This document shows positions 37,701 through 46,356 of a stretch of DNA of 64,000 nucleotides, in pieces. How positions within the stretch are numbered: the first letter of the stretch is position 1; the number at the start of each line of letters is the position of its first letter. The notes beneath the pieces were generated by a model that saw only the letters and a list, made by a program, of their open reading frames with translations, searched no databases and had not been told where the DNA came from. A program made the position numbers and the translations under genes. Source of the stretch: Strigomonas culicis (lineage: Eukaryota > Euglenozoa > Kinetoplastea > Trypanosomatida > Trypanosomatidae); contig AUXH01000009.1 of the NCBI GenBank assembly GCA_000482145.1, positions 27,986-91,985 of the forward strand. Reading direction: 5' to 3'.

Positions 37701-40129
37701 CTCCTCAGTGTGTTGGAGTCCGAAAAAAGGTGAAAGAACGCGTGCACGTAGCACTCTGGGAGGGCTGGCAGCGCGTCCTGCCGCATGCACGCTTCCAGCG
37801 CGTAAAGGGCGTAGTTGACACAATCCTGCTCGTGCAAGTATTTCATGGTCTGGACGAAAAACACGTCGAGCGTTTCCGTTTTGGCACAGAAGGGAACGAT
37901 AAACAGAAGGGCGTCGTGCAACGTGCGACAGCAACCCGGCGTGCCCTTGGGGGTGTCCGCGTGGCTGATGGCGTCCTTCACAAAGGCCGTAGCAATAGAG
38001 CGCACATATTCCTTGAAAGACTCCTGGTGGCCTTTTGTATCTTCCGACAGGCCGACGACTGCCACGGCGGTGCCAGCGCGCAGCGCCTCCATGAGCCGTA
38101 GCGCGGCCGGGTACTGTCTGCGGAGTATCAACCCATCGAGGCGCGCCTTCCACGAGGGCACACAGCCGCTGAAGGCCTCCTGCCGACCGAGGACGAGGCA
38201 CTCCGCGCGGTTGGAGACGAGCGACCCGTAGCAGTGCCGCTCGGCATCCTGCGGCCGCGACGGGGTGGCCACCTCCGTCGCCGGGAGCGTGTGGCGCTCG
38301 ACGATCTGACCGGCGGACGGGTCCAGCAGCGTGACGCCGTTTTCCACGTCGTCCAGTGCGACCACACACCCTGCCGCGACGGCGCACAGCGCTCGAGGCG
38401 GCGCCGCCAGTTCGAGCGCGAAGAGCGGCTCCAGCACCGCCGGTGCGCCCGCTGCGTCGTGTAAGTGCAAAAGGTAGATATCAACTTTTCTATGAATGCT
38501 GGCGCAGAGGCGGATCTGCCGGCCAGTGGAGCTCTCCGCGATGGCGAAGGCAACCCGCTCGCCGGACTGTGCCGGCGCCGACGTGTGACCGCGGCGGGCC
38601 AAGCACACCATCTTGCTCGCGAGACCCGTCTCGACGCTGTACAGCTCGAGCGCGTCCGAGCAGATAGTGGCCACGAGATGGGTGTCCTCTTCACGAGATT
38701 GCGGGCATTGAGGCGCAAAGAGCGTTACAGTGGGTGCGTCCGCAGCCCCACTCGCTGCAGCGTCGCGGCCGCGCACGTACTGGACGCTGGGGAAGGGGCA
38801 CACCGCCACATCCGTTGTCGCGCAGTCGGGCCTCGCCTCCACTACGCTGGAAACGCGCACGACGGCCTTGTTGACAATGCGCGTGAACTGCAGCAGCCTC
38901 ACCGTCCCATCCGCCTCCATCGTGAGGCCCTTGTAGGGCTCCAAAGGAAGGTGGAGCACCTTCCGCACCAGCGTGTTGAACTCGTCGCTCACTGTGCGAA
39001 TCGCCGCGAGCTGCTCCATCGACCACAGCACCAGCACCTGCCTCTCATACCCCGCCAACGCCGTTTCTCCGTTGTCTGACAAGGAGAGGGTGAGCACAGC
39101 GCCCCACTCTTGCACCTCCTCGGCTTCCGTAGAGCCGCACCGTCCTACCACCTTGAAGGAACTGTCGAATACAGCGATGACGCCTCGTGTTGTGCCGACG
39201 ATTACCGACACAGGCGCACCTCCCGGTTGGCTCGGGGTGGCGTGTGAGAGACGAGCGAGCGGCGCGACAGCCGCGCATGACGGCAAGCCCTCCACGTTGC
39301 CGAGCGCTTGTAGCTCCCGCGTCAGTGCATGGGGACGCTGCAGGTGCAGCACACACTCGCCATGTTGAGTCGAGGAACACACAACGGAGGACGCGGCGAG
39401 CATCTCTGCCTGCTCGATAACAGCGTGTATCAGGTGGGCGCCCGACGATTCAACGGTATCAGCGCCGGTGCCACGGTACTCGTCGGCGTCCACTGCCGCG
39501 AGCAGCGCGTCAAGAATAGCCACCTCCTCCCTCAGCACGGACAGGCCACTGGTTCCACTCTCTCCAGCGGCGCGATCGCCCGACTCGGTGGCGGGCGATG
39601 GTGAGCTCCCCCGTGCCGCCACACGCTCGGCTGAGGGGGCCCTCTCTCGTTCCAAAGGCTGAGCATTCGCCCTTGGCGGAGCCAGGTACGCATCCTCCCG
39701 TGCAGGCGCAGGCGAAGGCACGGGCGCAAGGGCCGGCACGCACACCCCGGCGCCACCCACATCTACTAGCGGTGTGTTCATCTCTGTTGCTGACGTCCTG
39801 CACGGAGGTGCCTGCGATGAGGTAGCAGATAAAGTGTCCACCGGAGGAGTCGTCGAGGTCGGTGCGATACTACTTTCCTCCGTCAGTGGGGGAAGCGAAG
39901 GTATTCTATCTAACAATTCGTCAAGTGAGGAGGACTGGAGCATACGCTGCTCCGGTACTACAGGATGAGGAGACTCTGAAGCATTGTCGCGATGACAGCT
40001 CATGTTTGGACGATCGGGCTCTTCGTGAAGCGCGAGGTTCCTACCTTCCCCTGCCTCGCCCTCGCTGTCAAGCAGCGAATCAACCTCATCTATGAGGAAC
40101 GAGTCAAATTCTTCCTCGTCTGAGCTCAT
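34763..40129 (-). CDS. VPS8: VPS8-like CORVET subunit
   Basis: 1788 aa from ATG at 40129. The N-terminal ~290 residues are acidic and disordered. A WD40/beta-propeller region follows with the VPS8-type core VIVGTTRGVIAVFDSS (~305) and later blades (ETALAGYERQVLVLW). The middle (about 650-1500) is a long alpha-solenoid. A C-terminal RING-like domain sits at about 1595-1650 (CGLCHGPLGD, CAFACGHVYHDACR, CYECY). This is the domain order of VPS8, the CORVET-specific subunit that binds Rab5-type GTPases and tethers early endosomes. A close alternative is VPS41 or another HOPS/CORVET RING protein, but the GTTRG propeller motif favours VPS8. Confidence 0.8.
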   Translation of the reverse strand: MSSDEEEFDSFLIDEVDSLLDSEGEAGEGRNLALHEEPDRPNMSCHRDNASESPHPVVPEQRMLQSSSLDELLDRIPSLPPLTEESSIAPTSTTPPVDTLSATSSQAPPCRTSATEMNTPLVDVGGAGVCVPALAPVPSPAPAREDAYLAPPRANAQPLERERAPSAERVAARGSSPSPATESGDRAAGESGTSGLSVLREEVAILDALLAAVDADEYRGTGADTVESSGAHLIHAVIEQAEMLAASSVVCSSTQHGECVLHLQRPHALTRELQALGNVEGLPSCAAVAPLARLSHATPSQPGGAPVSVIVGTTRGVIAVFDSSFKVVGRCGSTEAEEVQEWGAVLTLSLSDNGETALAGYERQVLVLWSMEQLAAIRTVSDEFNTLVRKVLHLPLEPYKGLTMEADGTVRLLQFTRIVNKAVVRVSSVVEARPDCATTDVAVCPFPSVQYVRGRDAAASGAADAPTVTLFAPQCPQSREEDTHLVATICSDALELYSVETGLASKMVCLARRGHTSAPAQSGERVAFAIAESSTGRQIRLCASIHRKVDIYLLHLHDAAGAPAVLEPLFALELAAPPRALCAVAAGCVVALDDVENGVTLLDPSAGQIVERHTLPATEVATPSRPQDAERHCYGSLVSNRAECLVLGRQEAFSGCVPSWKARLDGLILRRQYPAALRLMEALRAGTAVAVVGLSEDTKGHQESFKEYVRSIATAFVKDAISHADTPKGTPGCCRTLHDALLFIVPFCAKTETLDVFFVQTMKYLHEQDCVNYALYALEACMRQDALPALPECYVHAFFHLFSDSNTLRSVEQHVGPSDEAIGTHGAAAGETPHGDGARRAEDALMHLTEGSQSLLRFAQQQRLLLLRLSLLSLRCCKVEEALQFILEEVGRAPTNASDSARHGGPTARECAVRFVERTLQGYTLMAEQELPLERRVPFKRAMWLALGDGAALAALLACDPPRVVDAVLASLGSFSSSWAPFDEESCPLRCCINYVFDTLTATSPGSGRRLVDCGSRPCLLPLLSHEPEPQPVSGGDAVRFAPSAVAASGRYPYVVVHRFLAGLVSLLWSTDELGLSLIDVDWAPFVKVSMEHHLYMWERTNSREEQRALEAQLCGLLMDAPDTLSASALRSYSGRFAEAGMRRCLATLCSVQGSFGEFIDCFLSTENHEHDATLAADLFPMLRREALHLSKCEKQAKRKEEKERARERMTALHQVVVDRVPQLVEVDATELAQFVFEFLPTHHKDIIDVLKGSSRVFLAYVEELMAKEDIHVLTDRSLQNEYIELLAAERPADVYHHLKRHGALISYDVEVALRVVQDHHIADATVLLFSRALSYDEAVRAFVEYCFHALDTLRREVFRDASVVTSPEASMSPAGLEGKEAPAANAALDHVVEVGVDLCGAVRPASEAAKYWFVLLDCFALPRQVLGRWVRRAVAAASDGATADAVSPAPPTLPPAQSGVVDALEVVQRRLLADPFRLQPRTGEAEVSSAPAGTISSAAQGPLERLLAVYTAYTCRIARELVRVMDPSAVVSKILRDDTEENLDPLKDILVDIMATLHFDLQAKKLCLASAEDDVTHLSRELYALINRGITPLSDCCGLCHGPLGDAPQRGRSPAAALGRVCAFACGHVYHDACRLAWGGPDALCYECYRQRAGGADSSGGTFPPSGCVGDAGPGTDRALAVEAARPPTAVRHRRLRQTRARLERSSASLYDVLKGFLHTDAREASPALGAVASAKVNLLLAPPPRAFVHVDLSPDPPEGAAPLDLTAAESIQHCLTPAEVEALLGF

Positions 40130-40871
40130 GTACGGATCAGTGACACAGAGTGCTCTTCTATTATTACAACAACTTCAATGTGAATGACAAATAGAAAGAG
40201 AGAGAGGAGAGAGATGTAATAATGATGGCAGATACAAGCGATAAAGAGCACCGTGGACACATAATAGTATGCGTAGAAGAACGTTGTCTTTAACGTTCTC
40301 TTATTCATACACATTTCTCCTCAAAACTCATTCATACGTATTGTTTTCGTCTTTTTGTGTTTTGTGTAGCTAGCGTGAGGAACAAAAAGAAAGAAATTCA
40401 TATATACATACTAATAGATACATAAATTCGAGCAAAAAAAAAAAAGAAGAGCTATACGTTTTTGAGTAGCTAGAACGTGGCGCGATAGCTTGCGTGTTTT
40501 TTTTTTCTCTTTAATTGTTTCACCAAAAGGAAGAGAAGTACTAACACAATAAAAAAAAAAAAACAGAGGTACAAATAAATCAAAGGGAAGTGATACTGTC
40601 GCGTCTGGAAGTATTCAAACAACGTCAATGGTTCGTCTTCTTTTTTTTTTTTACAATGTTTGCTCTCGTTATATCAGCAACACAAAACCTATATATAGGT
40701 GAGGGAAACAATACATGTGTATAATTAACACGACGCTGGTATATATTACATCATTCCGCGAAGAATAACCAAACTGGTAAAAAAAAGAGAAAAAAGAGTG
40801 AGGAGGGGGTTTCTTTGGTGTCGCTAATACCTTTTAAACATGTCGTATATCGGTATGCATATAGAGAACAC
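40130..40871. other. long AT-rich spacer, no gene seen
   Basis: About 740 bp of AT-rich sequence with several A8-A13 runs (for example near 40434 and 40550) that are T runs on the - strand. It holds the 5' splice signals of VPS8 and the 3' end of the following coiled-coil gene. No RNA gene or ORF supported. Confidence 0.6.
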
Positions 40872-41933
40872 TTAGATATCGTCGAAGTGCTCCTTGCGGA
40901 GGCGCTGCTTCGTCTCGATCTGGTCCATGAGCTCCTTTTCATACGCGGCCTGCTGCTCCTTCTTCCGGAGCAGCTCCTCCTGCTGCATCAGCTTGTTGGA
41001 CTGCGCGGCCAGCTCGTTGCGCTGACGCACAACCTCCTCGGGCTCGTCGTAGTTGTGCTCACGGCGGAACTCCTTCTCGCGCGCTACGGTAGCGTCGAAC
41101 GTCTTGCGGAAGTTGTCCTTCTTGGCGCGGTTGTTCTCCTGCTCCTCGCGCGCGAGGCGGCGGTCGTGCTCTATGATCTTGTTTAGCTCCTCCACATCCT
41201 TGTTGCTGTTCTCCGCCTTGCGCTGCGAGCACTCGCGGTAGAACTGCTCGTTCTGCAGCTTCAGCATCTTCTGCTGGTCCTTGAGGCGGCGCTGGTCCAT
41301 CTCGTCGCGGTGGCGGTCGTTGGCCTCCTGGAGGTGGAGCATCTCCGCCTCCTTCCGCGCGCGCTCCTCCTCGTGCTGCCGCTTCTTCTCCTGCTCGTTC
41401 AGGTTCGTCACGTGGATGCGCTCGAGGCACTCTTTGCGCTCCCGCTTCTCGCGGGCCGCCTGTGCCGCCGCCAAGCGGTCCGTCTCGGCGATGATCTCGC
41501 GCAGACCCTTCTTCTCCGCCTCCTCGTCGTCGTGCATCTTCTTCTTCGTGGCCGCGCGGTCCTGCAGCTGCTTCTTCATGTCGTCGCCGTAGAGGCGGTG
41601 GTACTCCGCCTTCTGCCGCGCGGCCGTCTCCATCTCCTCTTTTTGCACGTCCTTGTTGCGCTGGCTCTGCGTGGCCTTCATGCGCTCCGAGCGCGGGCCC
41701 CCGCCGGGGAGCGGGCGCGTCTCCCCCTTCACGTTCTTCTTGGTGGAGGACTGCCAGGCCTCCTCGCGCTGCTTCTTCTCCAGCGCCCGCTTCTCCGCCA
41801 GCCGCAAGTCCTCCGCCTCTAGGTCCTGCTTGGTCGGCGCGAACTTCTCCACACGCATGCGGTTCTCCTCCACCAGGTAGTTGGAGCGCTTCATCGCGGC
41901 CTCTCCGCGCACCATAGGGGGTCTCAGGGCCAT
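40872..41933 (-). CDS. coiled-coil flagellar-type protein (TPH/MNS1-like)
   Basis: 353 aa from ATG at 41933. Apart from a short N-terminus (MALRPPMVRGEAAMKR) it is one long charged coiled coil rich in Glu, Lys, Arg and Gln (EEARARKE-like heptads, KQLQDRAATKKKMHDDEE, ENNRAKKDNFRKTFDATV). The composition and the -EEN-x-R-[MA]-x- and RE-x-E-x-x-R pattern resemble trichohyalin/plectin-homology proteins such as MNS1 and CFAP53 that line the inside of axonemal doublet microtubules. That relation is inferred from composition; coiled coils are weak evidence for orthology. No other domain seen. Confidence 0.7.
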   Translation of the reverse strand: MALRPPMVRGEAAMKRSNYLVEENRMRVEKFAPTKQDLEAEDLRLAEKRALEKKQREEAWQSSTKKNVKGETRPLPGGGPRSERMKATQSQRNKDVQKEEMETAARQKAEYHRLYGDDMKKQLQDRAATKKKMHDDEEAEKKGLREIIAETDRLAAAQAAREKRERKECLERIHVTNLNEQEKKRQHEEERARKEAEMLHLQEANDRHRDEMDQRRLKDQQKMLKLQNEQFYRECSQRKAENSNKDVEELNKIIEHDRRLAREEQENNRAKKDNFRKTFDATVAREKEFRREHNYDEPEEVVRQRNELAAQSNKLMQQEELLRKKEQQAAYEKELMDQIETKQRLRKEHFDDI

Positions 41934-42272
41934 GACTTTTGGGCGATGGGAACGGTTCTTGAGATAGGTTCTTGTTTGTGAGATAGAAGACTATGGAGGA
42001 AAAAAAAAGGAGGAAGGAGACAGGACGCGATGAGGCGAGTCACACAACACACAACAGTAGGTATCTCGGTATCTCGCAGGAAAAGGGAAAATATACACTT
42101 ACCACGTGCGGATGTTTTTTTTTTCTATTTGTGGTATGTACAGAGGATCGAAAAGAGAAAGGAAACGAGACCGGATGGGCTATGGATATACAGCAGTATC
42201 CTCTGCTTCGCTGTGACTCGCTGCTGCTCTTGTTGCTATTCTTTTCTAACAAAGCAGTGTCACAAAGAGAAG
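41934..42272. other. intergenic spacer
   Basis: AT-rich spacer with A-runs and purine-rich sequence (pyrimidine-rich on the - strand) that probably serves as splice signal for the coiled-coil gene. No gene seen. Confidence 0.5.
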
Positions 42273-43676
42273 TTACAATTTAATATAGTCCATGAGTAGA
42301 TCGGCTAGTGACTCAGAGTGCTTGACGGAGTCATTGAGAGACGGTATGAACAACACCTTGTCAAAATGCTTGTTGTAAATATAGTGCGACAACTTGTCAT
42401 TCACAAAGAGCGTGTTTTTGATTTCGTCGATCACCATCGACGGGCAGAGAATGAAGATGGAGGCGCTCGGCCGAGTGACACTATCCTCCATTCCACTGTC
42501 CATGGCCTCGCGTGGGTCGTCGTTGGCGGAGCGGCGCATCCGCTCCGTCTCCTTCGCCATCCACATGGCAGCAATGTCGCACACCACGCTCTCCACGCGC
42601 GGCTCTAGCGACGCCTCTACGCCGTAGGGCAGAAAGGAGATGTGCATGTTCTCTGCCGGGAAGGGGTTACGGTAGACCCCGCGACGGCCCATGCGGGGGG
42701 ACACGGAGCCGGTGCTGCGCACCGTCTCTGTCATGCGCGAGGTGTTCTCGTTCTCGTCCGTGTCGTAGGGTTGGCTGAGCACGCTCTGCAGGATCTGAAA
42801 CGTGCGGAAGCACTCAATGGCGTAGCAGTCGCCGCTGCTCTCGAAGCGCCGCGGCATCCCGTTGAACGCGAAGAGCAGGTGATCGGGCGCGCCGTGCTCG
42901 TGGAAAAATTCCCGCACCTGCATCTCGAGGGCGCGGATGTAGGCGCAGTGCTCGCAGTAGCTCCGGATGAAGTGCACATGGGGGATGGTCCGTCTCTCGC
43001 GGAAATAGGGAGAGGAGAAGACCGCATCAAACGCAGAACCTGTGTGAATCGAGTTGTACTGGGGATAGAGCGGGAGCACGAGAAGGCGCTCCTCCTCCAC
43101 GATGGCTGGGCTGCCCTCGCTGTCTACGACACCCGTGTAGTTACCTCGCCACTGAAAGGACGCCAGCGCCTCCGCAATGGATGTCGGCTCATAGATGCTC
43201 GCGTACTTCACCGACACCGCGATCAGCTTCGTGTCGGAGAGGGTCACCAGCAGTTCCTCCGACGAGCACGAGATGAACTGCGAGAGCTGCTGCACGCGTC
43301 CTTCGAGCTGTGTTTGGAGGTACTTGGCTAGCAGCTGCGCATAGAAGACGCTCAAGGAATAGCCATTCCCTTTGTGGGAAGAAACAGGCCGTACGGCGCC
43401 CGAGCTGCGCGGAGAAGAGAGACTCGTGGGGTACACCCAGCGAGACCGCTGCACGCTCATCTCTCGCCGCAGTCGCCACGGCAGCAGCACGGAGTACACG
43501 ATGGCCTGCCACATGAGCCGTGGCAGCAGATCCATCCGACGGTGACTGGTCATCTGGGTCTCGAGGAAGAGCCACAGGGCCCAGTAGGTCAGATCGGTTG
43601 GACCACCTTGGTGGAGCAACAGTACGCCGTAGCGTACACGTGCATTCTGAGCGGCATCAAGAGTACCGGGTTCCAT
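42273..43676 (-). CDS. ferrochelatase-like protein lacking both catalytic residues
   Basis: 467 aa from ATG at 43676. The N-terminal strand GVLLLHQGGPTDL, the segment VLPLYPQYNSIHTGSAFDAV and the stretch FAFNGMPRRFESSGDCY align with bacterial (gamma-proteobacterial) HemH. Two sites are changed. The invariant His of the S-x-H-G-[IMS]-P motif is Asn272 here (FNGMP), and the conserved catalytic Glu in the C-terminal CPGF-x-x-D-x-x-E segment is Lys420 (CPSMVIDEIK). The S-x-x-G-x-x-x-W-L-x-P-[YQ]-T motif is replaced by an unrelated region with an insertion (about 297-335). So it should not insert iron. It may keep porphyrin or heme binding. It resembles the trypanosomatid ferrochelatase-like paralogue. 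The protein is ~100 aa longer than HemH. Confidence 0.82.
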   Translation of the reverse strand: MEPGTLDAAQNARVRYGVLLLHQGGPTDLTYWALWLFLETQMTSHRRMDLLPRLMWQAIVYSVLLPWRLRREMSVQRSRWVYPTSLSSPRSSGAVRPVSSHKGNGYSLSVFYAQLLAKYLQTQLEGRVQQLSQFISCSSEELLVTLSDTKLIAVSVKYASIYEPTSIAEALASFQWRGNYTGVVDSEGSPAIVEEERLLVLPLYPQYNSIHTGSAFDAVFSSPYFRERRTIPHVHFIRSYCEHCAYIRALEMQVREFFHEHGAPDHLLFAFNGMPRRFESSGDCYAIECFRTFQILQSVLSQPYDTDENENTSRMTETVRSTGSVSPRMGRRGVYRNPFPAENMHISFLPYGVEASLEPRVESVVCDIAAMWMAKETERMRRSANDDPREAMDSGMEDSVTRPSASIFILCPSMVIDEIKNTLFVNDKLSHYIYNKHFDKVLFIPSLNDSVKHSESLADLLMDYIKL

Positions 43677-44138
43677 AAGTGATACGAGAAGCAGTACTGG
43701 AAGATGAGATGCACACAGACCAACAACAACAATAATAAAAAGAGACTAGAATATGCGATACAAAATCAATAATAAATAAGTGAATAAAAACAGTGATGAT
43801 CCGCGCTTCAACCAATATAAAAACAAGGGAGAAGGAGAGACAAACAAATATGTAGCCATGACAGTAAGAGAATACAACGAGATACATTTCGCCATGCAAA
43901 AAAAAAAATTCTCTTTGTTATAGTGAGGCAACGTTACAAATGAGATAAAAGCCGCAACACTGTGTGTGTTCGAACAAAAGAGCCCAGGAGGACCAGCAAT
44001 AAACAAAGCAAGTACACGAACATGCGCACGGCCGCAGCTTGCCTGTATGTATCTGTGCGTACGCAAGTGTAAAACAAACAAACAAACAAAAAGGATCATT
44101 GAGTGAGGAAAACCGACTCCAACGGCTATTTTTTTGAC
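43677..44138. other. intergenic spacer
   Basis: AT-rich spacer with a short CAA repeat (43721-43735), an A9 run near 43898 and CAAA repeats near 44078-44092. Only low-complexity frames; no gene seen. Confidence 0.5.
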
Positions 44139-46022
44139 TTAGATAACATGGGGCCCTTCCTTCTCCAGCTCCGCAAACGCCTCCGACAGTGAAACCCAGG
44201 AAGGACCGCCGGGACCTTGCGATTTTCGCACAAACGCCTTGCCCTGCAGGAGGCGAATGAAGAGCATACGCTTGAAGCCGCTTTCGCGGTTGTACAGCAC
44301 GTACTCGCCCGCGGAGGAGGCAAGCCCGCGCATACGCCACCCCGACGCCGGGTGCGCCTTGTAGTGCTCGTTCAGAAACCTGCCCACCTCCACGTCGATA
44401 CCATCCCAGTGGCGCGCGAGGTACACCGGCGGCCGATTGCTGCCCAGGGTGCCTGGAATATCCTTCATGGCCACCAGTGGCTTCTTCGTCAGGAGTCCGT
44501 CCCTGTTCCTCGTTGCCAGCGCGCCCTCGCGCACGTAATACACACCCCTCTGTGCTGCCGCGGCCGCCGTCTTTTTTGGGGCACCTGTGTCTGCAGCTGC
44601 CGCGGTGGAGTCTGCCGGCTGCGCCTCCTGCGGGGACTCTGGTTTGTCCTCGGAGGGGATCGGACTGTTGTGCTCCGCCAATGGATCCTGGGGCGGAGCC
44701 TCCGGTGTCGGCTCTCGGACATCCGGTTTCGGCTCGGGTGCGTCCTCGAAGGCAGTCACCTCGTTGGTGTTCTTGTCTGCCTCCGCCTCTTCACCCTGCG
44801 GTGCCTCTGGCGTCTCTGCCACCTCCTCCTTTGCGGGTTCCTCTGTGGATGGCACTACTTCTTCGTTTGTAGCCTCTTGATCGACCGGTGCTTCCTCGGC
44901 CGCTGTCGTGGCCTCCTCCGGTGCAGCGGCCTCCTCCTCCTCCACTGACGCCTGTTCGGCCTCGTCCACGAGACGCTCCAGCTCCTGTGTGTCCACTTTC
45001 GCGTGCTGGTCGATCTCCTTCTCGTACATAATGATGGACGGGGCCACGTCGATGGATCCCTGGGCGTAGGCAATGCGGGCGATGGACATGAGGCACGTGA
45101 TCACCTGCCGCTCATGCTTCAGGTCGACGAGGTCGGACTCAATGAAGATCTGCGCATCGAGCAGATTGTAGCGCTTTCGCGCCTCGGACAGGAAGACATT
45201 CACGTTGTCGCGCATGAAGAAGCCGGTCGTGCGCTTGGGTACCTTGAGCGCGCTGTCTTCTACGGGTGGTTTCTGCATCTTCTGCAGCAGCACGTGCAGC
45301 ACAACGCCGTCGCGAAGGGCCTCGCATAGGTTCTTCTGCGCCAGCACCTCCTTGTTGTAGCCGTCGCCCACCATCTTGGCAATCCACTCCCGCACCTCCT
45401 CCGTCACAATCTCGTCCATGGACGCTCGGGTCGGTGCCGCGCTCAGCTTCACCGACCGCCCGGCCGGGGACGAGGGGCTGCTGCACTCCGCCTCTTTGCG
45501 CTCGTTCGTCTTCACGTGCCTCAGCGACGCCAGCAGGTGCGGCGCCGCTTCGGGTGCGTGGGGTGCCGCCGCAACGTCCGGCGCCGCGTGTGGGTCCACG
45601 TGGTGCAGCTGCTGCGACGCGCGGCGCACCGCCGCCGCGTGGGTCTGCGCCGCGGCGGCCGCCCGGGCCGGCGCCTCCCGCGCGGGCACGTCCGTCATGC
45701 GCTTGACGCCGAGGCGCCGCTCGAGCGCGCGCGTGGCATCGCGCTCCTGCAGCCCCTTGAGCTCCGCCTGGCGCAGCACAGACTCCACGTCGGCGTCCGT
45801 CGCGCTCGGCACCGCGGCCTGCAGGCGACGGTACACCGCGTCGCGGTCGGGGAGGGGCGCCACGCGGTACAGCTTGTACAGGTCCGCGAAGAGCGCCGTA
45901 GGCGTCAGGCCCTTTGCCTCCGCCGCGGCGACCTCCTCGTCGATTTTGTTTACCTTGGAGAAGTTGTGCACCCGAAGGAACTCCTTCAGGTCTTCCTTAT
46001 CCGCACTGCTAAACTGCGTCAT
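44139..46022 (-). CDS. CH-domain protein with a C-terminal GAS2-related-like module
   Basis: 627 aa from ATG at 46022. Residues ~1-110 are helical and ~110-200 Ala/Pro-rich. A calponin-homology domain lies at about 203-312 (EEVREWIAKMVGDGY, CEALRDGVVLHVLLQKM, FFMRDNVNVFLSEARKRY). A long Glu/Pro/Ala-rich linker follows (~325-500). The C-terminus (~550-622) resembles the GAS2-related (GAR) microtubule-binding fold: GEYVLYNRES, RMLFIRLLQGKAFVRK, GPGGPSWVSLSEAF. In GAR domains the matching parts are G-x-Y-x-[FV]-G, V-R-[IV]-L, M-V-R-V-G-G-G-W and L-x-x-F-L. CH plus GAR is the arrangement of GAS2-like actin/microtubule linkers. The function is therefore predicted to be cytoskeletal; the GAR call is moderate. 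Confidence 0.72.
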   Translation of the reverse strand: MTQFSSADKEDLKEFLRVHNFSKVNKIDEEVAAAEAKGLTPTALFADLYKLYRVAPLPDRDAVYRRLQAAVPSATDADVESVLRQAELKGLQERDATRALERRLGVKRMTDVPAREAPARAAAAAQTHAAAVRRASQQLHHVDPHAAPDVAAAPHAPEAAPHLLASLRHVKTNERKEAECSSPSSPAGRSVKLSAAPTRASMDEIVTEEVREWIAKMVGDGYNKEVLAQKNLCEALRDGVVLHVLLQKMQKPPVEDSALKVPKRTTGFFMRDNVNVFLSEARKRYNLLDAQIFIESDLVDLKHERQVITCLMSIARIAYAQGSIDVAPSIIMYEKEIDQHAKVDTQELERLVDEAEQASVEEEEAAAPEEATTAAEEAPVDQEATNEEVVPSTEEPAKEEVAETPEAPQGEEAEADKNTNEVTAFEDAPEPKPDVREPTPEAPPQDPLAEHNSPIPSEDKPESPQEAQPADSTAAAADTGAPKKTAAAAAQRGVYYVREGALATRNRDGLLTKKPLVAMKDIPGTLGSNRPPVYLARHWDGIDVEVGRFLNEHYKAHPASGWRMRGLASSAGEYVLYNRESGFKRMLFIRLLQGKAFVRKSQGPGGPSWVSLSEAFAELEKEGPHVI

Positions 46023-46356
46023 GGCACCGCTCCAGTTGGCGCTTGCTCGTTCGCTGCTTAGTGCGGTTTAAAAATGTATAGAAATGAATACTCACAGATA
46101 TAGACTGAAAAGGGGTACCATCATTGAAAGGAAACGGAAATAAGAAGAAAAGGAGAGAGAGCGGTATTGTGCGAGATGGGTGTGGATGAATGTACATGGA
46201 ACGGGCGCAGAATGCCACTTCCACGAGCTCCGCATGCATGTCGCTGCGAGTAACACAAGTCCAAGGGTGCAATAGAAACGAGTAAAGAGAATAACAGCAC
46301 AAGTAATTACTTACTTTGGTTCACATCGTTATGGTATTTATGGTTAAGTCCTTTCG
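46023..46356. other. intergenic spacer
   Basis: Spacer of mixed composition with purine-rich + strand sequence (pyrimidine tract on -) near 46124-46165, likely a splice signal for the CH-GAR gene. No gene seen. Confidence 0.5.
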
